From contig NZ_JBBIAB010000001.1 in the NCBI RefSeq assembly GCF_039634785.1, positions 434,001 through 498,000 on the forward strand: a DNA stretch of 64,000 nucleotides, written 5' to 3'. This stretch comes from Tistrella mobilis. Its GTDB lineage: Bacteria; Pseudomonadota; Alphaproteobacteria; Tistrellales; Tistrellaceae. Shown here piece by piece: positions 22,103 through 30,193 of the stretch. Under the pieces are notes generated by a model, which was not told the origin of the DNA, searched no databases, and was given only the letters and a program-made list of their open reading frames with translations. Positions within the stretch are counted from its first letter, which is position 1. Every line of letters starts with the position of its first letter. The position numbers were made by a program, and so were the translations under genes.

Positions 22103-22606
22103 ATGACCGACCGTTCCGACGACCGTTTCCCGGCCGCCGAACCGCCGCTTGCCGGCACGCGGACCGAGGCCAATCTGATCCGCGCCTTCATGTCCGAGGC
22201 GGCCGCCAACCGCCGCTTCCTCTATTTCGCCCGCCAGGCCGATATCGAGGGCTTCAACGACGTGGCCGCAGTGTTCCGGTCGATCGCCGAGGGCGAGACC
22301 GGGCATGCGCTGGGCCATCTGGAATTCCTGGAAGAGGCGGGCGGTGACCCGGCGACCGGGCTTCCCATCGGGACCACCCCTCAGAACCTCCGCGCCGCGA
22401 TCGCAAGCGAGGAGGAGGACGCCACCGGCGTCTATCCCGAGATGGCCCGCGTGGCCCGCGACGAGGGCCAGATCGAGGCGGCGGAGTGGTTCGAGACCCT
22501 GGCCCGGGCGGAGCGTGCCCATGCGGCGCGGTTCCGGCGCTCGCTCACCAGCCTGGAAGAGATCCTGGACGAGACCGCAGCCGAAGGGGATGACGACGGC
22601 GCCTGA
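22103..22606 (+). CDS. rubrerythrin-type diiron protein lacking the rubredoxin domain (erythrin)
   Basis: 167-residue four-helix-bundle ferritin-like protein. Iron ligands can be seen in pairs: EAAANRRFLYFA and EGETGHALGH in the first half, and EEEDATGVYPEMA and ARAERAHAARF in the second. There is no C-terminal CxxC rubredoxin domain and no membrane segment, so it is not MbfA. Likely role: peroxide reduction or iron handling in the cytosol. Its place behind irr suggests iron-dependent expression. Confidence 0.82.
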   Translation: MTDRSDDRFPAAEPPLAGTRTEANLIRAFMSEAAANRRFLYFARQADIEGFNDVAAVFRSIAEGETGHALGHLEFLEEAGGDPATGLPIGTTPQNLRAAIASEEEDATGVYPEMARVARDEGQIEAAEWFETLARAERAHAARFRRSLTSLEEILDETAAEGDDDGA

Positions 22607-22615
22607 GGCGCCGTC
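22595..22615. terminator. hairpin spanning the erythrin stop codon (probably bidirectional)
   Basis: Perfect 9-bp arms GACGGCGCC (22595-22603) and GGCGCCGTC (22607-22615); the three-base loop is the TGA stop codon itself. The convergent SH3 gene ends at 22622, so it may serve both strands. Confidence 0.5.
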
Positions 22616-22621
22616 GGGCCG

Positions 22622-23221
22622 TCAGTGGAAATCTTCGTCCGGGTAGACGCCCCAGATCTCGTCGCGGCGGATCCAGGCGCGGGTGTTGGCGATGTCCATT
22701 TCGCACCAGTTCCGCTCGCAGGCCATCAGGCGGCCGACCACGCCCGGCTCGGCACGCAGCAGCGGCACGGCGTCCGCTGCCGGGCGGTTGTAGAGCGTGC
22801 GGACCTCCCCCTGGATGATGGCGGTGCGCCGGCCCGACAGCAGGCTCATATGCGCCCAGCCCTCGGCCCCCTCGACATCGCGGATCTTGCGCCAGTTTTC
22901 GTATTCCGCCGTCACCTCGACCGGCAGATCCTTGCGATTGTAGATCGCGGCGACGGGATAGCGGGTGCCGGGGCCGGTGCGGACATTCACCTCGGCCGAG
23001 CGCAGCGACACGAAACGGGGCAGGGGCGGCCGCTCGGCACTGCGGCCGATCCATTTGGCGCCGCCTTCATCCTCGGCCGGGGCATCCTTCGCCTCATCGG
23101 CGGTGGGCGCGTCGGCGGCGCCGGCCGTAAAGAACAGCGCGGCGCCTCCGATCATGGCCAGACAGACGAACAGCGTCAGCAGGAATGCGAAACGGGGGCG
23201 GGCGGTGGTGCGGTCGGGCAT
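22622..23221 (-). CDS. exported SH3-domain protein
   Basis: 199 residues with an N-terminal signal/anchor (ARPRFAFLLTLFVCLAMIGG, about 8-32) followed by an alanine/acidic linker and two bacterial SH3-like units. The first (about 70-130) has the typical LRSAEVNVRTGPGTRYPV and WAHMSLLSGRRTAI; the second (about 135-190) has LRAEPGVVGRLMACERNWCEMDI and AWIRRDEIWGVYPDE. Such proteins are periplasmic and bind peptidoglycan or protein partners. The gene is divergent from the 2-hydroxyacid dehydrogenase, an arrangement often seen in alphaproteobacteria. No enzymatic residues are visible. Confidence 0.8.
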   Translation of the reverse strand: MPDRTTARPRFAFLLTLFVCLAMIGGAALFFTAGAADAPTADEAKDAPAEDEGGAKWIGRSAERPPLPRFVSLRSAEVNVRTGPGTRYPVAAIYNRKDLPVEVTAEYENWRKIRDVEGAEGWAHMSLLSGRRTAIIQGEVRTLYNRPAADAVPLLRAEPGVVGRLMACERNWCEMDIANTRAWIRRDEIWGVYPDEDFH

Positions 23222-23525
23222 GAGAGGGATGGGTCCTGAAGGGCGGGCCTGAAAGCATGGGGGCGGTGCCGGCCGTGGGGTTCCCTTGGGGTCAAGGGCC
23301 CCGGCGGGGCTTTCCAGACCTTACGCCGCAGGGGATCGTCACGCAATCGGTCGGCCGGTTTGTATCGCACCGGCCGATTTGCTAAGAAAGGGGACCGGGC
23401 GGGTGCCGTCGGGCAGGGCGCCAGATGCGGGGCCGTTCCTGCGCCCGGTACAGGACGCCTGGATAATACGCCCCGGGGCCGGACGCTGGGCGGCCGTAAG
23501 GTGGGCGGTCTATGGGAGAGTGTCG
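23222..23525. other. divergent intergenic region, SH3 gene / dehydrogenase gene
   Basis: About 300 bases with no supported gene. It must hold the start regions of both flanking genes, but I could not pick a convincing -35/-10 pair on either strand. GGGAGAG near 23512 serves as the dehydrogenase ribosome site. Confidence 0.3.
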
Positions 23526-24506
23526 ATGGTGAAGCCGAAGCCGGTGGTTGTGGTCACCCGCAAGCTGCCCGAGCAGATCGAGACGCGCATGATGGAGCTG
23601 TTCGACACGCGGCTCAATCATGACGACGTCCCATTCGGGCAGGACAAGCTGATCGAGGCGGTCAAGACCGCCCATGTGCTTGTACCCACGGTGACCGACC
23701 GGATCGATGCCGGCGTGCTCGCCCATGCCGGGCCGCAGCTGCGGCTGATCGCCAATTTCGGCAACGGCACCGACCATATCGATCTCGCCACGGCGCGTCA
23801 GCGCGGTATCACCGTCACCAACACGCCCGACGTGCTGACGGAAGACACCGCCGACATGACCATGGCGCTGATCCTGGCGGTGGCACGGCGCGTGCCGGAA
23901 GGCGAGCGCATGGTCCGCAAGGGTGAGTGGAACGGCTGGAGCCCCACCCACATGCTCGGCCGCCGGATCTGGGGCAAGCGCCTGGGCATCATCGGCATGG
24001 GCCGTATCGGCCGTGCGCTGGCCCGCCGGGCCCGCGGCTTCGGCCTGTCGATCCACTACCACAACCGCAACCGGCTGCATGCCGATATCGAGGGTCCGCT
24101 CGAGGCGACCTATTGGGAAAGCCTCGACCAGATGCTGGCCCGGATGGACATCGTGTCGGTCAACTGCCCGCACACGCCGGCCACCTATCATCTGCTGTCG
24201 GCGCGGCGGCTGAAGCTGCTGAAGAAGGACGCCTATGTCGTCAACACCGCCCGTGGCGAGGTGATCGACGAGGCGGCGCTGACCCGTATGCTGCGCGACG
24301 GCCAGCTGGCCGGTGCGGCGCTCGACGTGTTCGAGCACGAGCCTGCGGTGAACCCCAAGCTGGTCGAACTCGACAACACCGTCCTGCTGCCGCATATGGG
24401 CTCGGCGACGCTCGAGTCGCGCATCGACATGGGCGAGAAGGTGCTGATCAACATCAAGACCTTCATCGACGGCCATACGCCCCCGGATCGGGTGCTGCCG
24501 TTCTGA
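23526..24506 (+). CDS. D-isomer-specific 2-hydroxyacid dehydrogenase (glyoxylate/hydroxypyruvate reductase-like)
   Basis: NAD(P)H-dependent reductase of 2-oxo acids, 326 residues. The Rossmann motif GIIGMGRIGRALARRA is followed by the family signature. The catalytic Arg is in NTARGEVIDE, the Glu in FEHEPAVNP, and the His in LLPHMGSAT. FGNGTDHID in the substrate domain suits the glyoxylate reductase subgroup. The chosen ATG has a GGGAGAG site; upstream in-frame ATGs would give a low-complexity arginine-rich extension. The exact substrate cannot be deduced. Confidence 0.9.
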   Translation: MVKPKPVVVVTRKLPEQIETRMMELFDTRLNHDDVPFGQDKLIEAVKTAHVLVPTVTDRIDAGVLAHAGPQLRLIANFGNGTDHIDLATARQRGITVTNTPDVLTEDTADMTMALILAVARRVPEGERMVRKGEWNGWSPTHMLGRRIWGKRLGIIGMGRIGRALARRARGFGLSIHYHNRNRLHADIEGPLEATYWESLDQMLARMDIVSVNCPHTPATYHLLSARRLKLLKKDAYVVNTARGEVIDEAALTRMLRDGQLAGAALDVFEHEPAVNPKLVELDNTVLLPHMGSATLESRIDMGEKVLINIKTFIDGHTPPDRVLPF

Positions 24507-24558
24507 TGATGGCAGGATCTTGTCAGATCTGAGGTCTGCTGCTATCTTCTGAGCATCG

Positions 24559-24616
24559 ACCCCCGGCTAGTACCCCGTGCACATATAGGGCACGTGACGA
24601 ACCCCGGGGGTATTTT
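24559..24616 (+). terminator. two-tier hairpin after the dehydrogenase gene
   Basis: Outer arms ACCCCCGG (24559-24566) and CCGGGGGT (24604-24611), inner arms CGTGC (24576-24580) and GCACG (24590-24594), followed by ATTTTT. It can terminate transcription of the dehydrogenase gene. Because it ends 30 bases before the NYN gene start, it could also be a structured leader. Confidence 0.5.
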
Positions 24617-24645
24617 TCATACTAAATTTCTACCTGGGGTTGATT

Positions 24646-25370
24646 ATGTCCACGGCTATCCTGATTGATGGCGCCTTCTTTCTCGTGCGACTGAACAGCC
24701 TCTATCACGCATGGCCCGGACTGAGCGACCCGGATCAGGTCGCCACGATCATCCATCGTACCGCCCTCGGGATGCTGAAACAGGGCGAGACGGAGGCGCG
24801 CCGGAACCTGTACCGGATCTTCTTCTATGACTGTCCGCCGCTGCAGAAGCGCGTCACTTTGCCAGTTTCACGGCAGACCCGAAACTATGCGCAGACCGAT
24901 ATGGCGACCTTCGCCTGAGCCTTCATGCGCGATTGAGGGCAAAGCGCAAAATGGCATTGCGGCTGGGAACGTTGAAGGGAGGAACGTCCTGGCGACTGAA
25001 GGCGCCTGCGACCCAGGAACTTCTGAAGGGGCGGCGTGGTTGGGCTTCCCTCACTGATGATGATTTCGAACTGGATCTTCGCCAGAAGGGGGTCGATATG
25101 AGGATCGGGCTCGATATGGCGAGCCTGACACTGAAGAGATTTGTAGATCAGATCATTCTGATCTCGGGTGATGCAGACTTCGTTCCCGCGGCGAAGCTGG
25201 CTCGCCGAGAAGGGGTCGACGTGATTCTCAATCCGCTCTGGAAGCCGATTCCCGAGGATCTCAATGAGCACATTGACGGGCTCAGGAATTATCTTGCCCG
25301 CTACGCGACGCCAGCCGCCGCCGAAGCCGATGCAGTACCATCCGGGGCGGACGATCTGCTGGAAACCTGA
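24646..25370 (+). pseudogene. NYN-domain (LabA/DUF88-like) protein, frameshifted
   Basis: PIN-like NYN-domain protein of a family predicted to be a metal-dependent RNase. The first part (24646-24915) gives MSTAILIDGAFFLVRL with the active-site Asp and FFYDCPPLQKR, then stops. The second part, in another frame from about 24915 on, gives LSLHARLRAKRKMALRLG, the family stretch LTDDDFELDLRQKGVDMRIGLDMASL, and VDQIILISGDADFVPAAKLARREG. One missing base between 24912 and 24913 explains the break: restoring one C gives TTC CGC CTG AGC, i.e. F-R-L-S, and a continuous ~242-residue protein. Either the gene is inactivated or the assembly has an error. Local DNA upstream is more AT-rich than its surroundings. 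Confidence 0.8.
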
Positions 25371-25384
25371 GCAGGCGCCCGCTT

Positions 25385-25840
25385 TCAGATGACCACCAGC
25401 CGCCCCGTGTCACCCAGGATCCGGTAGAGGCTGACCAGGCCGCCCTCTTCGAAGGACAGGTCGTCCCTGAGCGCGGTTTTCTCCAGGCCGATGGCGCGCA
25501 GGCCCATGTCGCAGACCATGAAGCGGGCGCCGAGGTCGCGGCAGGCTTCGATCAGGTCTTCCACGCCGGCGGCGCCGCGGGCGACGAGGCCGGCATTCCA
25601 GCCCGTGGCGTCGCCGGCCACGCCTGCGGCGACAAGGTCGGGGCCGAGCGGGCAGGTCGCCCAGCCCGGCCGTCCATCCGGGGCGGGCGCGCGCAGGCTC
25701 AAAAGGGCGGCGTTGGTGAAGAACAACACCACAGGTTGCGAGATCGCCAGGGCCGCCGCGGCCATGGCCAGGCCATAATGGACACGATTGAGGTGGCCCG
25801 ATTCGAGGATCAGGCCGGTATATGATCTGTCACCGATCAT
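25385..25840 (-). CDS. DsrE-family sulfur-transfer-like protein
   Basis: 151-residue protein of the DsrE/DsrF/TusD-like superfamily. Visible features: HYGLAMAAAALAISQPVVLFFTNAALLSL and ACRDLGARFMVCDMGLRAIGL, where the Cys lies at the position used for persulfide transfer in relatives. It is the last gene of a minus-strand group with moeB/thiF-like and cysK, 12 bases after the former. A role in carrying sulfur to cofactor or thiolation pathways is inferred from context. Confidence 0.75.
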   Translation of the reverse strand: MIGDRSYTGLILESGHLNRVHYGLAMAAAALAISQPVVLFFTNAALLSLRAPAPDGRPGWATCPLGPDLVAAGVAGDATGWNAGLVARGAAGVEDLIEACRDLGARFMVCDMGLRAIGLEKTALRDDLSFEEGGLVSLYRILGDTGRLVVI

Positions 25841-25852
25841 GAACGTGTCCCG

Positions 25853-26668
25853 TCATGCACCATGGGCGCCGAGATCCGTGATGACCGGATGGTCACCACA
25901 GAGCGGGCAGGCCGGATCGGCGGGCAGGCGGACGGTGCGGAAGCGGTTGGAGAGCGCATCCACGATCAGCATCCGGCCGGCAAGACCCTCGCCGATGCCG
26001 GTCAGCTCCTTCACCACCTCCAGCGCCTGGAGCGAGCCGACCATGCCGGCCAGCGCACCGATGATACCCCCCGAGGAACAGCTGGGGATCAGCCCCGGCG
26101 GCGGCGGGGCGGGGTAGAGGCAGCGATAGCAGGGCAGGCGTGGCCCCCCCGAGCGGTGGGCATGCGAGCGGAAGGTGTAGATCTGGCCGTCGAAGCGCAG
26201 GATCGCCGCCGAGACCAGCGTGCGGCCCAGCAGATGGCAGGCATCATTGACCAGGAAGCGGGTGTCGAAATTGTCCGAGCCGTCGGCGACGAGATCATAG
26301 GCGCCGATCAGCGCCGCCGCATTGCCGGCATCGATCCGGCTGTCGTGGATTTCGACCCGGATCTCAGGGTTGAGTGCCCGGATGGCACGGGCGGCGCTTT
26401 CGACCTTCGGCCGGCCGATATCTTCGGTACGATGGATGATCTGGCGCTGCAGATTGCTGAGATCGACCCGATCGGCATCGACGATACCGATCGTGCCCAC
26501 CCCGGCGGCCGCGAGATAGAGGCCGAGCGGCGCCCCCAGCCCGCCGGCGCCGATCAGCAGCACCCGGGCGCGCTTCAGGGCAAGCTGTGCCGTCTCGCTG
26601 AATTCCGGCAGCACGAGCTGGCGGCTGTAGCGTTCGATTTCGGCGTCGGTGAGCTCGATGTCGTCCAC
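25853..26668 (-). CDS. moeB: ThiF/MoeB-family E1-like adenylyltransferase
   Basis: Activates the C-terminal glycine of a ubiquitin-like sulfur carrier (MoaD or ThiS) by adenylation, for molybdopterin or thiamine synthesis. The nucleotide site GAGGLGAPLGLYLAAAGVG, the motif DLSNLQRQ, and the zinc pairs CYRC and CPLC are present, and a cysteine in SCSSGGIIG sits at the MoeB/ThiF transfer position. The GTG at 26668 gives the usual start DDIELTDAEIERYSRQ; the longer open frame upstream is arginine-rich shadow. MoeB versus ThiF cannot be decided without the sulfur carrier gene, which is not in the window. Confidence 0.82.
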   Translation of the reverse strand: MDDIELTDAEIERYSRQLVLPEFSETAQLALKRARVLLIGAGGLGAPLGLYLAAAGVGTIGIVDADRVDLSNLQRQIIHRTEDIGRPKVESAARAIRALNPEIRVEIHDSRIDAGNAAALIGAYDLVADGSDNFDTRFLVNDACHLLGRTLVSAAILRFDGQIYTFRSHAHRSGGPRLPCYRCLYPAPPPPGLIPSCSSGGIIGALAGMVGSLQALEVVKELTGIGEGLAGRMLIVDALSNRFRTVRLPADPACPLCGDHPVITDLGAHGA

Positions 26669-26732
26669 GACGGGCGGGGTTCCGCAGCAGAAGGGGGCGG
26701 CCGCGACGGAAGCGCCGCGGCCGCGGACAGGA

Positions 26733-27707
26733 TCACTCGAGACCGTTGAAGAGATCGGTCGAGAGATAGCGTTCGGCGAAGGAGGGGACGATCGCAACCA
26801 CGGTCTTGCCGGCCATGTCCGGCCGCTGGGCGATCTCGACCGCAGCCGCCACGGCGGCACCCGACGAGATGCCGCAGGGGATGCCTTCGGTCCGCGCCAG
26901 GGTGCGGGCATAGTCGAAGGCGGTCTCGTTGGCGATGGTCAGCACCTCGTCGATCACCGACCGGTCCAGAATCTCGGGCACGAAACCGGCACCGATGCCC
27001 TGGATCTTGTGCGGGCCGGGCAGGCCGCCCGACAGCACCGCGCTGTCCTCGGGCTCCACCGCAACGATCCGCACGTCCGGGTTCTTCTGCTTCAGCACCT
27101 GGCCGATGCCGGTGACGGTGCCGCCGGTGCCGACGCCGGCCACGACCACATCCACCTTGCCGGCGGTATCGGCCCAGATCTCTTCGGCCGTGGTCACCCG
27201 GTGCACGGCCGGGTTGGCCTTGTTGCGGAACTGCTGGAGCATGATCGCATTCGGGTTGCCGTCCACCAGCTCCTGGGCGCGGGCGATGGCGCCCTTCATG
27301 CCCAGCTTCGCCGGCGTCAGCTCAAGTTCGGCGCCCAGCAGTTTCAGCATCTTGCGGCGTTCGATCGACATGCTCTCGGGCATGGCCAGGATCAGCCGGT
27401 AGCCCTTGGCGGCGCAGACGAAGGCAAGCGCGATGCCGGTATTGCCCGAGGTCGGCTCGACCAGAACGGTGTCGGGGCCGATGGCGCCTTCCGCCTCGGC
27501 GGCGGCGACCATCGCGCCGGCAATGCGGTCCTTGACCGAGGCGAGCGGGTTGAAGAATTCGAGCTTGGCCAGAACCTCGCCCTTCACGCCCTTGGCGGCG
27601 CCGAGGCGCGAAAGACGGACCAGCGGCGTATCGCCGATGGTGTCGATGACATTGTCATAGATCCGGCCACGGCCGTGGGTGGGGGTCGGCTGCCAGGTAT
27701 CGGTCAT
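26733..27707 (-). CDS. cysK: cysteine synthase (O-acetylserine sulfhydrylase)
   Basis: PLP enzyme that makes cysteine from O-acetylserine and sulfide. K59 in NPLASVKDR is the PLP lysine. [13 protein letters not shown] and [16 protein letters not shown] are the substrate and phosphate loops. 324 residues, full length. It lies downstream of a Rrf2-type regulator and upstream of sulfur-transfer genes on the same strand. Confidence 0.95.
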   Translation of the reverse strand: MTDTWQPTPTHGRGRIYDNVIDTIGDTPLVRLSRLGAAKGVKGEVLAKLEFFNPLASVKDRIAGAMVAAAEAEGAIGPDTVLVEPTSGNTGIALAFVCAAKGYRLILAMPESMSIERRKMLKLLGAELELTPAKLGMKGAIARAQELVDGNPNAIMLQQFRNKANPAVHRVTTAEEIWADTAGKVDVVVAGVGTGGTVTGIGQVLKQKNPDVRIVAVEPEDSAVLSGGLPGPHKIQGIGAGFVPEILDRSVIDEVLTIANETAFDYARTLARTEGIPCGISSGAAVAAAVEIAQRPDMAGKTVVAIVPSFAERYLSTDLFNGLE

Positions 27708-27759
27708 GTCGACTGCGCTCCTTCGTGGGGCCTGCCTCGGGGCGGGGGCGGCCTTCGCC

Positions 27760-28215
27760 TCAGATCGAGAAATCCATGCGGGTCATGGCTTCGCTGCGGA
27801 TGCCCTGTTCCACGGCGCGCTGACAGAGATCGGCGACGGTGATCCCGTCCAGGCGTTCCATCAGCTCGTCCTGAATGTCCTGCCAGACCGGGCGGACCAC
27901 CTTGTGGCCCAGATCGGACCCGGCCGGATCGGCCATGGGGTCGTCGGTCTTCTCCATGGCACGCACCACGCGGGCAATGTCGCCGATGGTGATCTTGCGC
28001 CGCTCGCGTGCCAGCCGGTAGCCGCCGCGGGGGCCACGCACGCCTTCCAGGATCTCGGCATGCACCAGCTGCTGCATGACCTGTTCGAGATACCGCTGCG
28101 GGATGCCCTGACGGCGGGTGATCTCCTTGCTCTGGACCGGCTCGGCACCGCCGTTGTGGGCGATGTCGACCACGGCTTCCAGCGCGAACAGCAGTTTCTT
28201 CGACAGCCTGAGCAT
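27760..28215 (-). CDS. Rrf2-family transcriptional regulator without iron-sulfur cysteines
   Basis: 151 residues with the Rrf2 winged helix: [36 protein letters not shown] and [14 protein letters not shown]. The three cysteines that bind [2Fe-2S] in IscR (about 92-104) are absent; the only cysteine is near residue 130 (VADLCQRA). This resembles CymR-type members that control cysteine metabolism and bind CysK. Here cysK is the next gene, 52 bases downstream, so a link to cysteine supply is inferred. Confidence 0.85.
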   Translation of the reverse strand: MLRLSKKLLFALEAVVDIAHNGGAEPVQSKEITRRQGIPQRYLEQVMQQLVHAEILEGVRGPRGGYRLARERRKITIGDIARVVRAMEKTDDPMADPAGSDLGHKVVRPVWQDIQDELMERLDGITVADLCQRAVEQGIRSEAMTRMDFSI

Positions 28216-28289
28216 GGGCGTTTCCGTTTCGATCCTGTTCGTGAACCCCGGCCTTGCACCACCGTTCCGCGGCAGGCCCGGATCTGTTC

Positions 28290-28748
28290 TCAGTGCCCGG
28301 TGGAGCCGAAGCCGCCGGCGCCGCGGACGGTGTCGTCCAGCGCCTCGACCTCGACCAGGCGGGTGGCGGTGACCGGGGCGATCACCAGCTGTGCGATCCG
28401 CATGCCGCGGGTGATCTCGACCGGCGCATCGCCCAGATTGATCAGCAGGACTTTCAGCTCGCCGCGATAATCGGCATCGATGGTGCCGGGCGCATTGAGC
28501 ACGGTGACGCCCTGAGAGAAGGCCAGGCCCGAGCGCGGCCGTACCTGCCCCTCATAGCCTTCCGGGATCGCCATGGTCAGGCCGGTCGGAACCAGGGTCC
28601 GCCCCCCGGGGGCCAGCATGATCGGCGCGTCGGCCGGCACGGCGGCGGGCAGGTCCAGCCCGGCGGCACCGGCGGTCTTCATCTCGGGGAGCGGCAGGTC
28701 GCGGCCGTGATCGAGGCGGACGACCCCGATCCGGAGGTGGCGGTCCAT
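28290..28748 (-). CDS. dut: dUTP pyrophosphatase
   Basis: Trimeric enzyme that hydrolyses dUTP to dUMP, keeping uracil out of DNA. All five motifs can be followed, including [24 protein letters not shown] with the catalytic Asp, [10 protein letters not shown], and the C-terminal GFGSTG arm. 152 residues. Its ATG overlaps the coaBC stop (TGATG), so the two are translationally coupled. Confidence 0.96.
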   Translation of the reverse strand: MDRHLRIGVVRLDHGRDLPLPEMKTAGAAGLDLPAAVPADAPIMLAPGGRTLVPTGLTMAIPEGYEGQVRPRSGLAFSQGVTVLNAPGTIDADYRGELKVLLINLGDAPVEITRGMRIAQLVIAPVTATRLVEVEALDDTVRGAGGFGSTGH

Positions 28749-30022
28749 CAGGCGGAATCCTTGGTGGTGGGCGCTGCGAAGTGATCGGCAATGCGGCGGG
28801 CCAGCCGGTCCGCCACCGCCTGCTTGGTCATGGCGGGCCAGCTGTCGGTGCCGTCGGCATCGATCAGGTGGATGGCATTGTCGTCGCCGCCGAAGGTGCC
28901 GGTGCCGGTCGAAACGTCGTTGGCGACGATCCAGTCGCAGCCCTTGCGCGCCCGTTTGGCACGGGCGTGGTCCAGCACCTGCTCGGTCTCGGCGGCAAAG
29001 CCCACCACCAGGGCCGGGCGCGACGGGCCGGATGCCGAGATGGTGCGCAGGATGTCGGGATTCTCGATCAGCCGGATGTCGGGCGGCAGCGCGCCGCCCG
29101 GCTGCTTCTTCAGCTTCTGCCCGGCTTCGATCGCCGGCCGCCAGTCGGCGACGGCGGCGGCGCAGACGGCGATATCGGCGGGAAGCGCCGCTTCGACCGC
29201 CGCCAGCATCTCGCGGGCGCTTTCGATATGGATGGTGTCGACACCGGCCGGATCGGTAAGGCGGGTCGGGCCGGTGACCAGCGTCACCCGGCAGCCCAGC
29301 GCGGCGAGTGCTGCCGCGATGGCATGACCCTGCTTGCCGGACGAGCGATTGGCGATGTAGCGCACCGGGTCGATCGGCTCGTGCGTCGGGCCGCTGGTGA
29401 CGACGGCATGCCGGCCCGACAGCGGGCCGGGCGCATCGATCAGGGCCGTCCCGGGCCCCGTGAGCGCCGGGCGGCTGTCCTCGGCCAGGGCGGCACGGAT
29501 GGCCTCCACGATCGCCGGCGGCTCTGCCATGCGGCCGGGGCCGAACTCGCCACAGGCCATTTCACCCGCGTCGGGACCGACCGTCAGCACGCCGTCGCGG
29601 CCAAGCTGGTCCAGATTGCGCCGGGTTGCCGGGTGGAACCACATCCGGACATTCATCGCCGGTGCCACCAGCACCCGCTTGTCGGTGGCAAGCAGCAGGG
29701 TGGTCGCCAGATCGTCGGAAATGCCCGCGGCCATCTTCGCCAGGATGTCGGCGGTGGCGGGGGCCACGACCACCAGGTCGGCGGCGCGCGACAGCTGGAT
29801 ATGGCCGATCTCGGTCTCGTCTTTCAGCGAAAAGAGGTCGGTGTGGACCTCCTCGCCCGAGAGCACGGCGAGCGACATGGGGGTGACGAACTCGCCGGCC
29901 GCACGGGTCATCACGACCTTCACCCCGGCGCCCGCTTTGCGGAGCAGCCGGATGAGTTCGAGTGCCTTATAGGCGGCGATGCCGCCGGTGACGATCAGCA
30001 GGATGCGCTTGCCGGTGAGCAC
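28748..30022 (-). CDS. coaBC: phosphopantothenoylcysteine decarboxylase/phosphopantothenate-cysteine ligase
   Basis: Bifunctional coenzyme A biosynthesis enzyme. The N-terminal CoaC flavoprotein domain (about 1-185) has [14 protein letters not shown], the APAMNVRMW motif and the catalytic Cys in [14 protein letters not shown]. The CoaB ligase domain (about 205-415) has [30 protein letters not shown] and [21 protein letters not shown]. 424 residues. A promoter and a palindrome lie just upstream. Confidence 0.96.
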   Translation of the reverse strand: MLTGKRILLIVTGGIAAYKALELIRLLRKAGAGVKVVMTRAAGEFVTPMSLAVLSGEEVHTDLFSLKDETEIGHIQLSRAADLVVVAPATADILAKMAAGISDDLATTLLLATDKRVLVAPAMNVRMWFHPATRRNLDQLGRDGVLTVGPDAGEMACGEFGPGRMAEPPAIVEAIRAALAEDSRPALTGPGTALIDAPGPLSGRHAVVTSGPTHEPIDPVRYIANRSSGKQGHAIAAALAALGCRVTLVTGPTRLTDPAGVDTIHIESAREMLAAVEAALPADIAVCAAAVADWRPAIEAGQKLKKQPGGALPPDIRLIENPDILRTISASGPSRPALVVGFAAETEQVLDHARAKRARKGCDWIVANDVSTGTGTFGGDDNAIHLIDADGTDSWPAMTKQAVADRLARRIADHFAAPTTKDSA

Positions 30023-30073
30023 CGGACCCTCCGCTTGGGATCCGACGGCTGGCGGGGGCCGTCATGTGGAACC

Positions 30074-30131
30074 TGCGCAATTGCGCAAGGTGTGGTGTGG
30101 TTAAACTAGGCGCCCTGAGGTCGCCGTGCAA
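30074..30131 (-). promoter_or_regulatory. coaBC promoter with downstream palindromic operator
   Basis: Read on the minus strand: TTGCAC (30131-30126), 17 bases, TAGTTT (30108-30103). The expected start is near 30096. The perfect 14-bp palindrome TGCGCAATTGCGCA (30074-30087) then covers roughly +9 to +22, a position suited to repression of coaBC-dut. Confidence 0.55.
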
Positions 30132-30193
30132 GAGACAAGGCGAACCGGCATTTTAACCTGACGATGTTGCGGATGAGATGCGTCCCTGCCCGC

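Noticed and set aside
24900-24940. Programmed frameshift in the NYN gene
   Set aside because: No slippery heptamer and no following pseudoknot were seen at the break; a simple one-base loss fits better.
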